Part shown: positions 41,949-52,799 of the stretch, in pieces
How positions within the stretch are numbered: position 1 is the first letter of the stretch
Layout: every line of letters begins with the position of its first letter
Assembly: GCF_000219625.1 (NCBI RefSeq)
Contig: NC_018218.1
Coordinates: 3,224,001 to 3,288,000, forward strand
DNA from: Zymoseptoria tritici IPO323
Lineage: Eukaryota > Ascomycota > Dothideomycetes > Mycosphaerellales > Mycosphaerellaceae
DNA length: 64,000 nt
Direction of reading: 5' to 3'
The notes under the pieces: model-generated
Seen by the model: only the letters and a program-made list of their open reading frames with translations
The model's database searches: none
What the model was told of the DNA's origin: nothing
Position numbers and translations under genes: made by a program

Positions 41949-43643
41949 ATGCCGTCCGAGGAGCCGCCATCCGAGGCAAGCTCCACCAACACCGGCCGCC
42001 GAATATCCTCAAAGCGGAAGCGAGAGACTCCAGCATCTCGCCTGGCCGCTGCTCGATCGAGCAAGACTTCGACACCGAATGCTTACGCTCGCCGAACTCC
42101 GCCTCGAGATCCTCCTCCTCGATCATCTGACAATCGTGACTCGAACAATTCCAATGGAACACATGATGAGAACAACGGGGACAATTCTCCACCCCGCAAA
42201 CTCAAGAGACCAGGCGGTGGATCACGCATAGCAGCAGCGAATCGCGAAGCTGCTGATCGTGAGCGAAAACAACGAGAAGAAGCTGCACGTCAGGCTGTTC
42301 AAGGAAGGGTGGTGGCCACAGCTGAGATTGTTGCCGAACACTACAACGCTGTTCCTGAGCGAGGTCGAGAATGGCGATCAAGTGAAAGCAAGATCAAGGG
42401 CCTGCGCAGTCTCAACAATTGGATCAAGTCGACACTCATCCAGAAGTTTTCGAAGCCCGAGAACCACGTGCCGGATCTGAAGATTTTGGACATGGCATGT
42501 GGAAAGGGAGGTGATCTGGGAAAATGGCAGAAAGCTCCACAAGTGCCTGCACTCTATGTGGGATGTGACATTGCGAGCAAATCCATTGAGCAGGCGCAAG
42601 ATCGTTTCAACGAGGACAGCCGACGCGGAGCACGGTTTAATCGTGGCCAAAGGATGCACGCGGAGTTTTACGTTCATGATACGTTTGGTCGATCACTGGG
42701 AGACATCAAGATCATAAGAGATGTTGGTTTCAATCCCAATGCGGGACCGGGTCCGGCTATCATCCAAGGAGGAATGATGTCTGGCGGATTCGACGTGGTC
42801 AGCATGATGTTTGCGCTGCATTACTCTTTCGAGACAGAGGAGCTGGCGAGAGGCATGTTGAAGAATGTTTCAGGTGCCTTGGTGAAAGGAGGGCACTTCA
42901 TTGGAGTGATGCCCAACAGCGATGTCATTTCTGCCAACGTCAAAGCTCTGCTTGCGGGAGAAGCACCAGGCAAGACGCCTGACGATGCCCCAACAGCCGC
43001 TGCCGATGACGAGGACTGGGATCCTGAGAAGCCCGCGAATGGTGATGCGGCTTCTGAAGATGGCGAGTGGGACCCGGAGAAGCCTTCGGACGCCCCAGCT
43101 GCTGGTGTTGCTGCAGACGACGACGACGATGATTGGGATCCAGAGAAGCCTTCAGATCCCACTCCCGCCGTTGCCACTGACGCAGCGCCGACCGAACAGG
43201 GATCCACTCCCAACGGCAAGCCATCCACTCCTGTCGACGCCTCTCTGCCAGACATCGAATGGGGCAACGACATCTACAAAGTGAGATTCCCTCGCCTCCA
43301 AACCCTCACCAACAAGCCGCTCCCTCGTGACGGCATCTTCCGCCCACCATTTGGATGGCGCTACCATTACTCGCTCGAAGAAGCCGTCGACGCAGCGGAA
43401 TTTGTCGTACCGTGGGAGGCTTTCCGCGCGCTGGCCGAGGACTACGGACTCGAGCTGCAGTACCGCAAAGGCTTCAGGGGCGTGTTGGAGGATGAGTCTG
43501 AGGATCGGGAGCTGGGCATATTGGCCGAGAGGATGAAGGTCTTGAGCCGCGACCGAAGCCAGGGTGACGATGGACTGTTGGTCACCAAGCCGGAAAGGGA
43601 GGCGGCCTATTTCTACCATGCATTCTGTTTTCGGAAGACGTAG
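41949..43643 (+). CDS. ABD1: mRNA cap guanine-N7 methyltransferase
   Basis: A single exon of 564 aa. The enzyme transfers methyl from S-adenosylmethionine to N7 of the cap guanosine on nascent mRNA. A basic, disordered N-terminus (1-120) is followed by the H-Y-N cap-binding element at 131-133, helix L-N-N-W-I-K, and AdoMet motif I I-L-D-M-A-C-G-K-G-G-D-L at 179-190. Later elements are Y-V-G-C-D-I-A, F-D-V-V-S-M-M-F-A-L-H-Y-S-F, and G-G-H-F-I-G-V-M-P-N-S. An acidic insert of about 65 residues then carries W-D-P-E-K-P three times (W357, W374, W396). After it the fold resumes with Y-K-V-R-F and ends A-Y-F-Y-H-A-F-C-F. It lies head to head with RPN7, 310 bp apart. Confidence 0.95.
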   Translation: MPSEEPPSEASSTNTGRRISSKRKRETPASRLAAARSSKTSTPNAYARRTPPRDPPPRSSDNRDSNNSNGTHDENNGDNSPPRKLKRPGGGSRIAAANREAADRERKQREEAARQAVQGRVVATAEIVAEHYNAVPERGREWRSSESKIKGLRSLNNWIKSTLIQKFSKPENHVPDLKILDMACGKGGDLGKWQKAPQVPALYVGCDIASKSIEQAQDRFNEDSRRGARFNRGQRMHAEFYVHDTFGRSLGDIKIIRDVGFNPNAGPGPAIIQGGMMSGGFDVVSMMFALHYSFETEELARGMLKNVSGALVKGGHFIGVMPNSDVISANVKALLAGEAPGKTPDDAPTAAADDEDWDPEKPANGDAASEDGEWDPEKPSDAPAAGVAADDDDDDWDPEKPSDPTPAVATDAAPTEQGSTPNGKPSTPVDASLPDIEWGNDIYKVRFPRLQTLTNKPLPRDGIFRPPFGWRYHYSLEEAVDAAEFVVPWEAFRALAEDYGLELQYRKGFRGVLEDESEDRELGILAERMKVLSRDRSQGDDGLLVTKPEREAAYFYHAFCFRKT

Positions 43644-43961
43644 CTGACGAGGTGTCGGCGTTTCTTGCGATCACCTGAGCCTGCTTATGTGCCGAAAAGC
43701 GTACTGCAGTCTCGCATTTTTGCCATCTTGTTGCATCTTTGGCTTTCATGATTCGCATATCCCGATGGATAAGCGCGGCGTGAAAGCGGGATTTCTTTTG
43801 CTTTCAAACAGTCTTCGTCGACGCACGAAGTAGACGACAGTATTTACGATTTGAATGCATAGCAATGGTTGTCACAAGAGGCGCTGATGATTAAGGCGAA
43901 AGCCAAGTATTGAGCATGATGTTCATGTTGTAGAAGTCTATCAGCGACGGCGACGATCTGC
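43644..43961. other. Intergenic, convergent 3' ends
   Basis: About 320 bp lie between the cap methyltransferase and the F-box-like gene. Nothing was recognised. Confidence 0.5.
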
Positions 43962-44903
43962 TCACCTTTGCAATTCCCTTAGAAATGCAATGAGCCAATC
44001 GCCCTTTGCATTGCCATTTGCTCGAGCCTTTTCTGCCCAAGCCCACAACATAGGATCAAGAAGATCGACGTTGTCCTCTGGTTCTACATGACCAGCCAGC
44101 AGGCGGACCAGGTTCTCGTCGCAACCAGCCTCGGTGACAGCAACCCGCAACAGCTCGGTGGAAGGACGAAGTCCCAACCTGAGAAGGATCGTCACGACAT
44201 CCAATTGTTGCTGTTGAATGGCATGCATCAAGCCCTCGTAGGCGATCTCACCGTAGGCGGTGTCGTGTTCGACAATATTATTCATGTGGTCGGCAAAGAC
44301 TTTCAGAAAGCCGACCTTGTCCGCCGAAAACGGTGAACGTAACAATTTGTCGGGGGGTAGCAGACCAGGTGAAGGGTAAAGCGCAGACCACTTTGTTGAC
44401 CACGTGGGTTCAGCAGAACTTTGGTCGCCACCACTAGCGACCGATGTGAACGCGGAGCGTGATTGCAACCATGCCTGAAAGAAACCAAAGGTCATGAAGC
44501 GACTGTTGAGTAGCCGAGTGGCATCAGTAAGGACAGCATGAGGCGCAGTCTGAGTAGCATCCTCGAATCCCAGCACGGGATCAAGCAGTCGATCAGTAAG
44601 TTGGCGTTGCAGATAAGCACTTTTGCGAAGCTTTCTTGCCATAACAGTGGATGTCACGGGAAGATCGACATTTGTCGAGTATTCAAAGATCAGCTGTACC
44701 ACTTCAGCCGGCATCTCTTCCAAGAGTGACCGTGGCACATCTCGACGTCGGCGCTTTCGCGTGCGTGACGTTGAGGATTGAGAGGCGGCATCTGGAGGCG
44801 CGTCGTTGTCGGTGGTCCGTTTACCGTACACCGCTGTACGACGCTGCTGTAGCACTGGATTTCTCTGGGTGCGAGCAGCACGACGCGTGCCTCGGTATCT
44901 CAT
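43962..44903 (-). CDS. F-box-like protein with ankyrin-like C-terminus
   Basis: A single frame of 313 aa. A basic N-terminus (R-K-R-R-R-R near residue 53) precedes an F-box-like segment, V-P-R-S-L-L-E-E-M-P-A-E-V-V-Q-L-I-F, at about 56-75. The rest is helical. It includes A-T-R-L-L-N-S-R-F and, near residues 215-275, repeats of the form G-L-M-H-A-I-Q-Q-Q-Q-L-D-V-V-T-I-L-L that resemble degenerate ankyrin repeats. Fungal proteins of this plan are common and mostly uncharacterised; if the F-box is real, the protein would bring a substrate to an SCF ubiquitin ligase. The stop codon lies inside A-G-G-T-G-A-G-C, a good splice donor, so a downstream exon cannot be excluded. Its start is divergent from RPL14. 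Confidence 0.65.
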   Translation of the reverse strand: MRYRGTRRAARTQRNPVLQQRRTAVYGKRTTDNDAPPDAASQSSTSRTRKRRRRDVPRSLLEEMPAEVVQLIFEYSTNVDLPVTSTVMARKLRKSAYLQRQLTDRLLDPVLGFEDATQTAPHAVLTDATRLLNSRFMTFGFFQAWLQSRSAFTSVASGGDQSSAEPTWSTKWSALYPSPGLLPPDKLLRSPFSADKVGFLKVFADHMNNIVEHDTAYGEIAYEGLMHAIQQQQLDVVTILLRLGLRPSTELLRVAVTEAGCDENLVRLLAGHVEPEDNVDLLDPMLWAWAEKARANGNAKGDWLIAFLRELQR

Positions 44904-45684
44904 GGGTGCGGGTGTACAGTCGGTGGTGGAAGGTAAATCGATACTGTTCGAGATTGAGTTGTCAGCGGAAGCAACTTTCGAAGACTCAATGCAGGAATGT
45001 GCGAGAGAAGGTATGCCTCAGTGATCTTGGTGTAAAAAAGTATCATACCCGAAGGTCAATTACTATCTAGTGCTGTGTTGTCGTCATAGGGATGCGGAGG
45101 TGCTGAAGGGAAGAAGGTCAACGTACCTCGTGAGATTGGCATCTCGAAAAATCCTCGGGTTTGAGGCGAAGGTTCAATTGAAAGTCTGTCCCGAATCTGC
45201 CATGAGCTGTTAGCGACGGCACGAAAGGGTGTTATTTTGGTGAGAGCGTGTCGTTTTTGCCAGATCAGCATATGTAAGAATTGAATGTCATCGCTGCTGT
45301 GCTGTCTGAGAAACAGGCGTGTAACTCCAGCGGCAGCGCTCCAACGCAAATTATATCATCAGGAAAGTGAGGTGAGAAGGCGGGTGCATTTGCTTACCTC
45401 GGTGTGGAGTGAGGAGTTGAAGTTCAATGATGTGACTTCAATGCCAACACCTCGAATGGCGGGTTGTGTGCATTTCTTCAAATGCCATTGTTCGTGGTCA
45501 GGATGTGTGAAGAGCAAACTGAAAAGTTGCAAGAGGAAGTTGAGCTGCACTAGCGCGCCTGCATCTTGGCGTTTCGGCACAGCCCGTCCACGAATGCACT
45601 TCGGAAGAATTCCAACCATCTCGAACATCGCAGCGACGACGATTCCCACAAACCACCCCACGACATTCACAACTAACCAGCAGA
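44904..45684. other. Divergent promoter region, 780 bp
   Basis: This separates the starts of the F-box-like gene and RPL14. No recognisable gene; small open frames here lack domains. Confidence 0.5.
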
Positions 45685-46421
45685 ATGGGTGACGTTGATG
45701 TGTACGTTGCTCTTGCACACGGATAACACAATGAATGTCCCGGACTGACCATCTGCTGTACAGAACCGCCAGCAACTGGAGACAGGTCGAGGTCGGCCGT
45801 GTCGTCCTTTTCTACTCCGGCCCATACGCCGGCAGGACCGCTGCCATCGTTCAGATCATCGACCACAAGCGCGTACGTACCGCCCAAATACCGAACGAGA
45901 AACGCAGGATATGGAAATGGCAATTGGGGCGCAGAGAGAATAGTGGACTTACACCCTTGCAGGTCCTTGTGGACGGCCCATCTTCCAAGGCTGAACTCGC
46001 CGTCGCACGCCACGCCACTCCTCTTTCCGCCGTCTCCCTCACCAACATCGTCATTCCCAAGCTCCCAAGAGCTGCTGGATCCGCCGCGCTGAAGAAGCAA
46101 TGGGACGCCGCTGGTGTGGATGAGAAGTGGACTGGAAGCTCCTACGCGAAGAAGATGGAGAAGGCATCGCGGAGGAAGAAGTTGAACGATTTCGAGCGCT
46201 TCAAGGTCATGCGCTTGAGGAAGCAGGTACGTTTTGGTCGGGGCACATGGGGAAGGTAGCAGGGATATACGGACAGATTAAAGCGGTTTGAAATCTGCTC
46301 GATGCCCTGCTGCACCACATACTCTCTGCACACTGCAGTTCGGCGCGCTCTTGCTGACATACTTCACCAGGCTCGCTTCGAGGTCCGCAAGGCCATCGCT
46401 CAGGCCAAGGCCAGCGCATAA
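45685..46421 (+). CDS. RPL14: 60S ribosomal protein L14 (eL14)
   Basis: Four exons, 45685-45701, 45764-45872, 45963-46226 and 46371-46421, join in frame to 146 aa. eL14 is a large-subunit protein with an SH3-like/KOW N-terminal domain. The first exon gives M-G-D-V-D-V; exon 2 gives S-N-W-R-Q-V-E-V-G-R-V-V-L and Y-A-G-R-T-A-A-I-V-Q-I-I-D-H-K-R; exon 3 continues V-L-V-D-G-P and ends in the basic F-E-R-F-K-V-M-R-L-R-K-Q. Exon 4 provides A-R-F-E-V-R-K-A-I-A-Q-A-K-A. The tiny 17-nt first exon with an intron right after the start region is typical of fungal ribosomal protein genes. Confidence 0.95.
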
Positions 46422-47670
<1,249 letters not shown>

Positions 47671-48082
47671 ACATTGTCGCACACAGCGAGCGATGGATAT
47701 GCGGGAAGTCAAAAAGAGCTCTCTGACTGAACGGCCCTTTAGAAGAACGAAGCGGTCGTCTGCCCTGGCCGCCGACAAAATGTATCAAATCCAATGGTTC
47801 ATGCTGCCAGTTTGATCTTGCGTTCTCGTCCCTGCCTCATGTATTCACCCAGTGCTGTGGCTATTGGTGCTTGTGCGAAGCTTTCTAGCATGTCGAGCTC
47901 CTTGCTTGCGAACACAAGTCGCACCAGTATGTTAATCGCATGCCGACCTGATCGACGCACGAATTGCCCCGATCACGTGATGTTCCGGCAAGCTTTCGGA
48001 CGACGGGACTTCCGACTTCTCGCAAGAGCACCTCACCACGCCGACGAGACTTTGCTTTCACAACCACTCACCAATCTTCACA
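47671..48082. other. Intergenic, 412 bp
   Basis: EGD2 3' flank and ATP7 promoter; nothing else was recognised. Confidence 0.5.
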
Positions 48083-48872
48083 ATGGCGGCCACGGTACGT
48101 TGTAATCTCTTGCAAACATCTGTCAGCACCAGCACGACCCGATCCGAGCACTCCTACAACGACTCTTACCGCGCAATGGGCCTCTGTGTTCCACGTTCAC
48201 TAACACACGACACAGCGTTCTGCCGCGCTCAAGATCGACTGGGCCAACCTTGGTGCCAAACTGGGCCTCCGAGGCAAGACTGCCGCCGCGCTGTCCGATT
48301 TCAAGAAGCGCAACGATGATGCGCGCCGCAAGGTTCAGGTGCTCTCCGAGCAGTCCCAAACTGTCGACTTCTCCCAATACCGCAGCATCCTCAAGAACCA
48401 GGACGTGATCAACGACATCGAGAAGCAATTCACGTCATTCCAGCCGAAGAAGTACGACGTGCAGAGGCAGCTCAAGGCCATTGAGGCTTTCGAGGCTCAG
48501 GCTATCAAGAGCGCCGAGGAGACCAAGGGCAAGGTGGATGCTGAACTGAAGGACCTGGACAAGACATTGGAGAACATTCAATCCGCTCGTCCATTCGACG
48601 AGCTCACAGTGGTGCGTTTGGACCGAAATACGGGCATTCTGTTGAGAATGCTGCTGTGTCACGTGATGACGTTTCGGCTAACAGCTCTGCTCGCAGGACG
48701 ACGTCGCCGCTGCTCGCTCAGATATCGACAAGCGCACCGAACAGCTCATTTCCAAGGGCCGATGGATGGTCCCGGGCTACCAGGTACGTTCATTCCATCT
48801 CTGGCCTAGGCATAGAGGCCGACGTGCTAATCCATGTTACAGGAGAAATTCGGCAACCTTTCTGCGATCTAA
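48083..48872 (+). CDS. ATP7: Mitochondrial ATP synthase subunit d
   Basis: Four exons, 48083-48094, 48216-48611, 48697-48783 and 48843-48872, join in frame to 174 aa, the normal length of fungal Atp7. Subunit d is part of the peripheral stalk of the F1Fo ATP synthase on the matrix side. Family features are [13 protein letters not shown] at the N-terminus, [24 protein letters not shown], the long helix with D-L-D-K-T-L-E-N-I, and the ending [11 protein letters not shown]. The first coding exon holds only four codons. Confidence 0.96.
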
Positions 48873-49107
48873 TCGCGTTGCGTTGCTTTGTTCTCGTAGA
48901 AGACCTGTATACAAGCGCTCCGAATTCTCTGTTCACGTCTGTCCGTATTCTTAGATAAACGTGGTTCCCTCGTTCTTTTGTGACAGACTCGGCGGGACAA
49001 AACTGGCGGAGCAGGCTGATACCCACTCACGTAGGTAAGGCAAGAGAACATAGCCACTGAGGTGAACTTAGGTGTATGAGTGACTCGGCAAGGTGCCGCT
49101 AACACGA

Positions 49108-49530
49108 CAGGACGGCAGAATGAGCGTACAGGCCAGCGTGCAGATAACACAGCAGGACGACAAAATAGGCGTACAGGCCAGCGTGCAGATAACACAGCAG
49201 GACGACAAAACAGGCGTACCGGGGAAGCGTGCAGGTCACGTTAGCAGGACGACAAAATAGGCGTGCAGGCCAGCGTGCAGGTCACGTTAGCAGGACGACA
49301 AAATAGGCGTACCGGGGAAGCGTGCAGGTCACGTTAGCAGGACGACAAAATAGGCGTACCGGGGAAGCGTGCAGGCCACGTTAGCAGGACGACAAAATAG
49401 GCGTACAGGGAAGCGTGCAGGCCACGTTAGCAGGACGACGGTATAGGCGTACAGGGAAGCGTACAGGTAATGTAGCAGGACGTAAAAAAAGACGTACAGG
49501 AAACCCGTGCAAGCAGGACGGCTGAAAAAT
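49108..49530. repeat. 45-47 bp minisatellite, about nine units
   Basis: Units beginning CAGGACGAC start at 49108, 49153, 49198, 49245, 49291, 49338, 49385, 49431 and 49476, with a partial copy at 49514. Each contains a GGCGTAC or GGCGTGC core and ends in ACACAG or ACGTTAG. Unit lengths are mostly 45-47 bp (38 for the last full one), and the edge units are most diverged. The array fills the space between the convergent ATP7 and amidohydrolase genes. It has no spacers and is not a CRISPR. Confidence 0.95.
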
Positions 49531-49567
49531 TCCCGCTATTCTGCTGATTCTACGACACCAAAGAAGT

Positions 49568-52500
49568 TCACAACATCCTGACCATGCCCCTACCGTCCGC
49601 CACGGCCCTGATCTGGCCCTGGATCGTCAGTGGGCTCCCCTCACTGACCACGAATTCGCTTATCTTCTTTTCGGCTTCCTCCTCAATTCCAAGAATGTCG
49701 TAAATGTTGCGATCTACGAAGCCTAAAGCCTCCTTTTCGCTGATCTTACCACCTCCATTGACAAGTACGGTGCCTGCCTGCAAGTACAAGTCCCTCGATT
49801 CCCAGTCCTCGTCGACGCCGATTGCCACTTTCACGCCAGCGGCATGCAGCACGTCGATGGCAGTGCCGTTGGTCAGAGGCGCTCCGGTCAGAGCCCGGCG
49901 TTGGTCCCAGGTTGTGGCATAGGAGAAGAGTGGAGCAAGGAAGACGCCCACTTTGGCGGCGGCAAGTTCCTCCGCAAGGAGATGAGACTCAGCAGCACCA
50001 AGAAGGACGAGGCGGAGGTGTGCACTGGATGAGGAAGACTTCTTGACCATTGCGGCTTCGACTTCGTGCTTCAAACGCAGCAGAGAAGCGATGGTATCCG
50101 CAGAATGGACGCCGATCACCAAAGACATGTTCCCGGCCACGACCTGAGACAGGTACAAGTCTTCGTCCGTGCGATCCTCTGACTTCTTCGAGGCGTGGAC
50201 AGCGCCGAGGAGCTTGTACTTCAAGTCCGCAACTGTGCTGGAGGTCGAAGGAGTCTTCTGTCCTCTGGCCATCGTGTAATGCAGAGCGACCAGAGGTGCG
50301 AATACCGCGTCCTTTTCCAGGGCATGCTTAGCTGCAACTCGAAATCCTGCACTCACACCTTTGCGCCAAGAGGAGCCAAATTTCGGCGCAGAGATGGCTT
50401 TGGTCACTCCGTGGTTGAATGCGGCGGCGAGACCTTTACCTTCGAATTTCAAGCCGTCAATCGCTCTGCTGAAGGAACCCTCGTTATTGGCACCGTCCTG
50501 TGTGTCGCGCTCGGAAGCGATCTCCTCTAGACCGAGCAGAGAGCCGAATGCAGTCAGAGCGGGTGCGATGTGACCGTCTTGGAGATGCATAACACTCGCC
50601 GACTCTGATATGTGAGACTCGCATGCTCCCATACAGACAATGCTGCCGTTCGAGACTACGACATTGCCAGCATTGGCATCGAGGGTCTGCTCGTGGCCGG
50701 AGAGCAGAACACGAGTCACCCCAGTGATGACAATGTCGCTCACCTCATCCAATTTCGGTGACGGGTCTTTGAACGTCGATGGACCAAGTGGCGGTGTCAG
50801 TGGCTTGTCCAGTTTGATAGGTTCTTTGAACTGAGCGACTCCATCGATGAAAACCTGGATTGGTGTGGCGCCAACAGCAAGCGGATCCTATCAAACAGTC
50901 AGTACGATGACAGCTACGGCTCTTGCATATCAGCCATACCGAATCCCAGACAACGACATCGGCATCGAAGCCCGGCTTCACTTTCCCGATTCTCTCTCCC
51001 AGCCCAAGCAATTCAGCAGAGGCACTTGTGACACCAGCAAGGGCAACGTGATACTTCAGACCATTCTTGTGTGCCTTGGCGGCCTCGAATACCACATGCT
51101 GCGCGTTGAGGACCGGGTTGTCGGACACGTACACTGAACACATTTAGCATCGAAAGCTGAGCAATTTGCACGAGGTACCATACCTGGCGTGAGTCCAGAT
51201 TCATAGAGCATCTTCCCAGCTTGCTCAGTGGCAAGATAAGATTCCGCCTTGGTTCTGTGTCAGTGCTGAGTCTAGCTGTGGCACCTTGAGTTCCCCTCAC
51301 CTTGTAGTACATATTGTCGGCAAAGAGAGCGGCTGCTGGAGGTCTTCCACCGTACGCTCGTTTGAGAACCTCTGGGATGAACGGCGTGGAGTGCCCATGA
51401 TGAAAGGCTCTGATCTGAAACTTGAACTCGTTCGTGTATCCGATGAAGCTCTCAAGATCGGGAATCGCTACAAGGAACCGGCGTTAGTCGGGATGCTTTG
51501 AAGTCAGGGAACGGTACTCGACGAAGCTCACTGTAACAGTGGGTGTTCACAAAGACCTGGCCTCGAAGAACTGCTGAGAGCGTCTCCCACTCAAGTTCGG
51601 ATGGGAGGTATGTTGTCATTTGTTTCGCACCAACTCGATCCGCTGCCGCACACCTGATTTCGTCAGCAAAACCACGTGTTTCATGCTCTCTGCAGAGCAT
51701 AGGATGGTGCGTCGCCCCGAAAGATACACCAAATCAATGGGCTAGAAGGGCGGATGACTTACCAATCGTCCTGGGCTTCCTTGTAATTTCTGGCTTTCTC
51801 AAAGGAGCGGCGGAAGTACCATGCTTCTCCTAATCGAGAGAAGGGACCAAATCCACGTCCTACTTGCCCGTAAACGTTCTTAGCGTTCTCGCCACAGGCC
51901 ATCTTGATGTATCGGTGGTTCTTGTCCGGGTCCGCAAGCAGACTCTCAATGCTCAGCTCCGGCCTACCGGCTTCCTTGCCCACGGCGTGCTTGATAACGA
52001 AGGCCGATCCAGCTATATTGTTGCCACTGCCTTGAAACGAAACGGTCAGTCAAGTGTCACACCTCTTAGTATTTGGCTCAAGAAGTGCGCAAGCGTGGTA
52101 CCCTCTCTTATACTCACCAGGCAAAATGAGCGAGGTAGTCACACCGCCTGACATTATCACACGTATCTGCGGATCAAGCGGGTTCAAGCCATCAAGGGAG
52201 CGGACGTAAGGTGTGATGTCGTTGGACAGCTCGTTATCATCCGAGGATCCTTCCAGAACCGGAAGAGTGTCAACGCCAGCGTGCGAGTGCATGTCGACAA
52301 TACCAGCGGTGAGTTGGCGGCCATGGACGTTGATGACTTCGCAGTCTTTCGGGAGATCGTGGTCCGGGATGTCTGGCTCCACGCGAATGATGAGACCATT
52401 CTCAAGCAGTACATCGGATGGGGTCCAGGCGTAGCCTTTGCCCTCACGAGCTTCAGCCTCTGTCACAGAGGTGCTTGGCTCCCCAGTCCAGACAGTGGCA

Positions 52501-52799
52501 TTGCGAATGAGGACGGGGTTGTGACCATCAACGAATCGAGCATTGCGATCGCGAGGACCACTCGGATCCTTCGGGACGGAGCGAAGTTGAGCACACTTCG
52601 CATAATCGGCCTCGAGGCGTTCAATAGAGAGGTGAGATGGAACAGCTCCTTGCTGAGTGTACCATTGTGAATATAAGAGGTAGCCAAGACAGACCAGGGC
52701 GGCGCTGGCGATACGCTTCTTGATTTGACGTCGGCGACGTAATGGTTGGTATTGGTACTCGTCTGTGACGCTGTACTTAGGAAGATCGTCTTTCTCCAT
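49568..52799 (-). CDS. Membrane-anchored tandem amidohydrolase
   Basis: Seven exons, 52799-52118, 52030-51763, 51653-51532, 51467-51301, 51247-51184, 51133-50940 and 50887-49568, join in frame to 938 aa. R-R-R-R at 21-24 precedes one membrane helix at about 30-46, so it is probably a type II protein with its enzyme part in the lumen or outside. The first amidohydrolase domain has the strand V-L-I-R-N-A-T-V-W-T-G, then the metal-binding D-M-H-S-H at 169-173, S-G-G-V-T-T-S, H-C-Y, A-F-H-H-G-H and V-S-D-N-P. The second half (exon 7) starts a similar pattern, I-V-I-T-G-V-T and V-V-V-S-N-G-S-I-V-C-M-G, but D-G-H-I-A-P-A-L replaces the H-x-H site, so it is probably non-catalytic. The substrate is unknown. 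Confidence 0.88.

Noticed and set aside
49108..49530. CRISPR-like regular repeats
   Set aside because: Units are contiguous without unique spacers, in a eukaryotic nuclear locus; it is a minisatellite.
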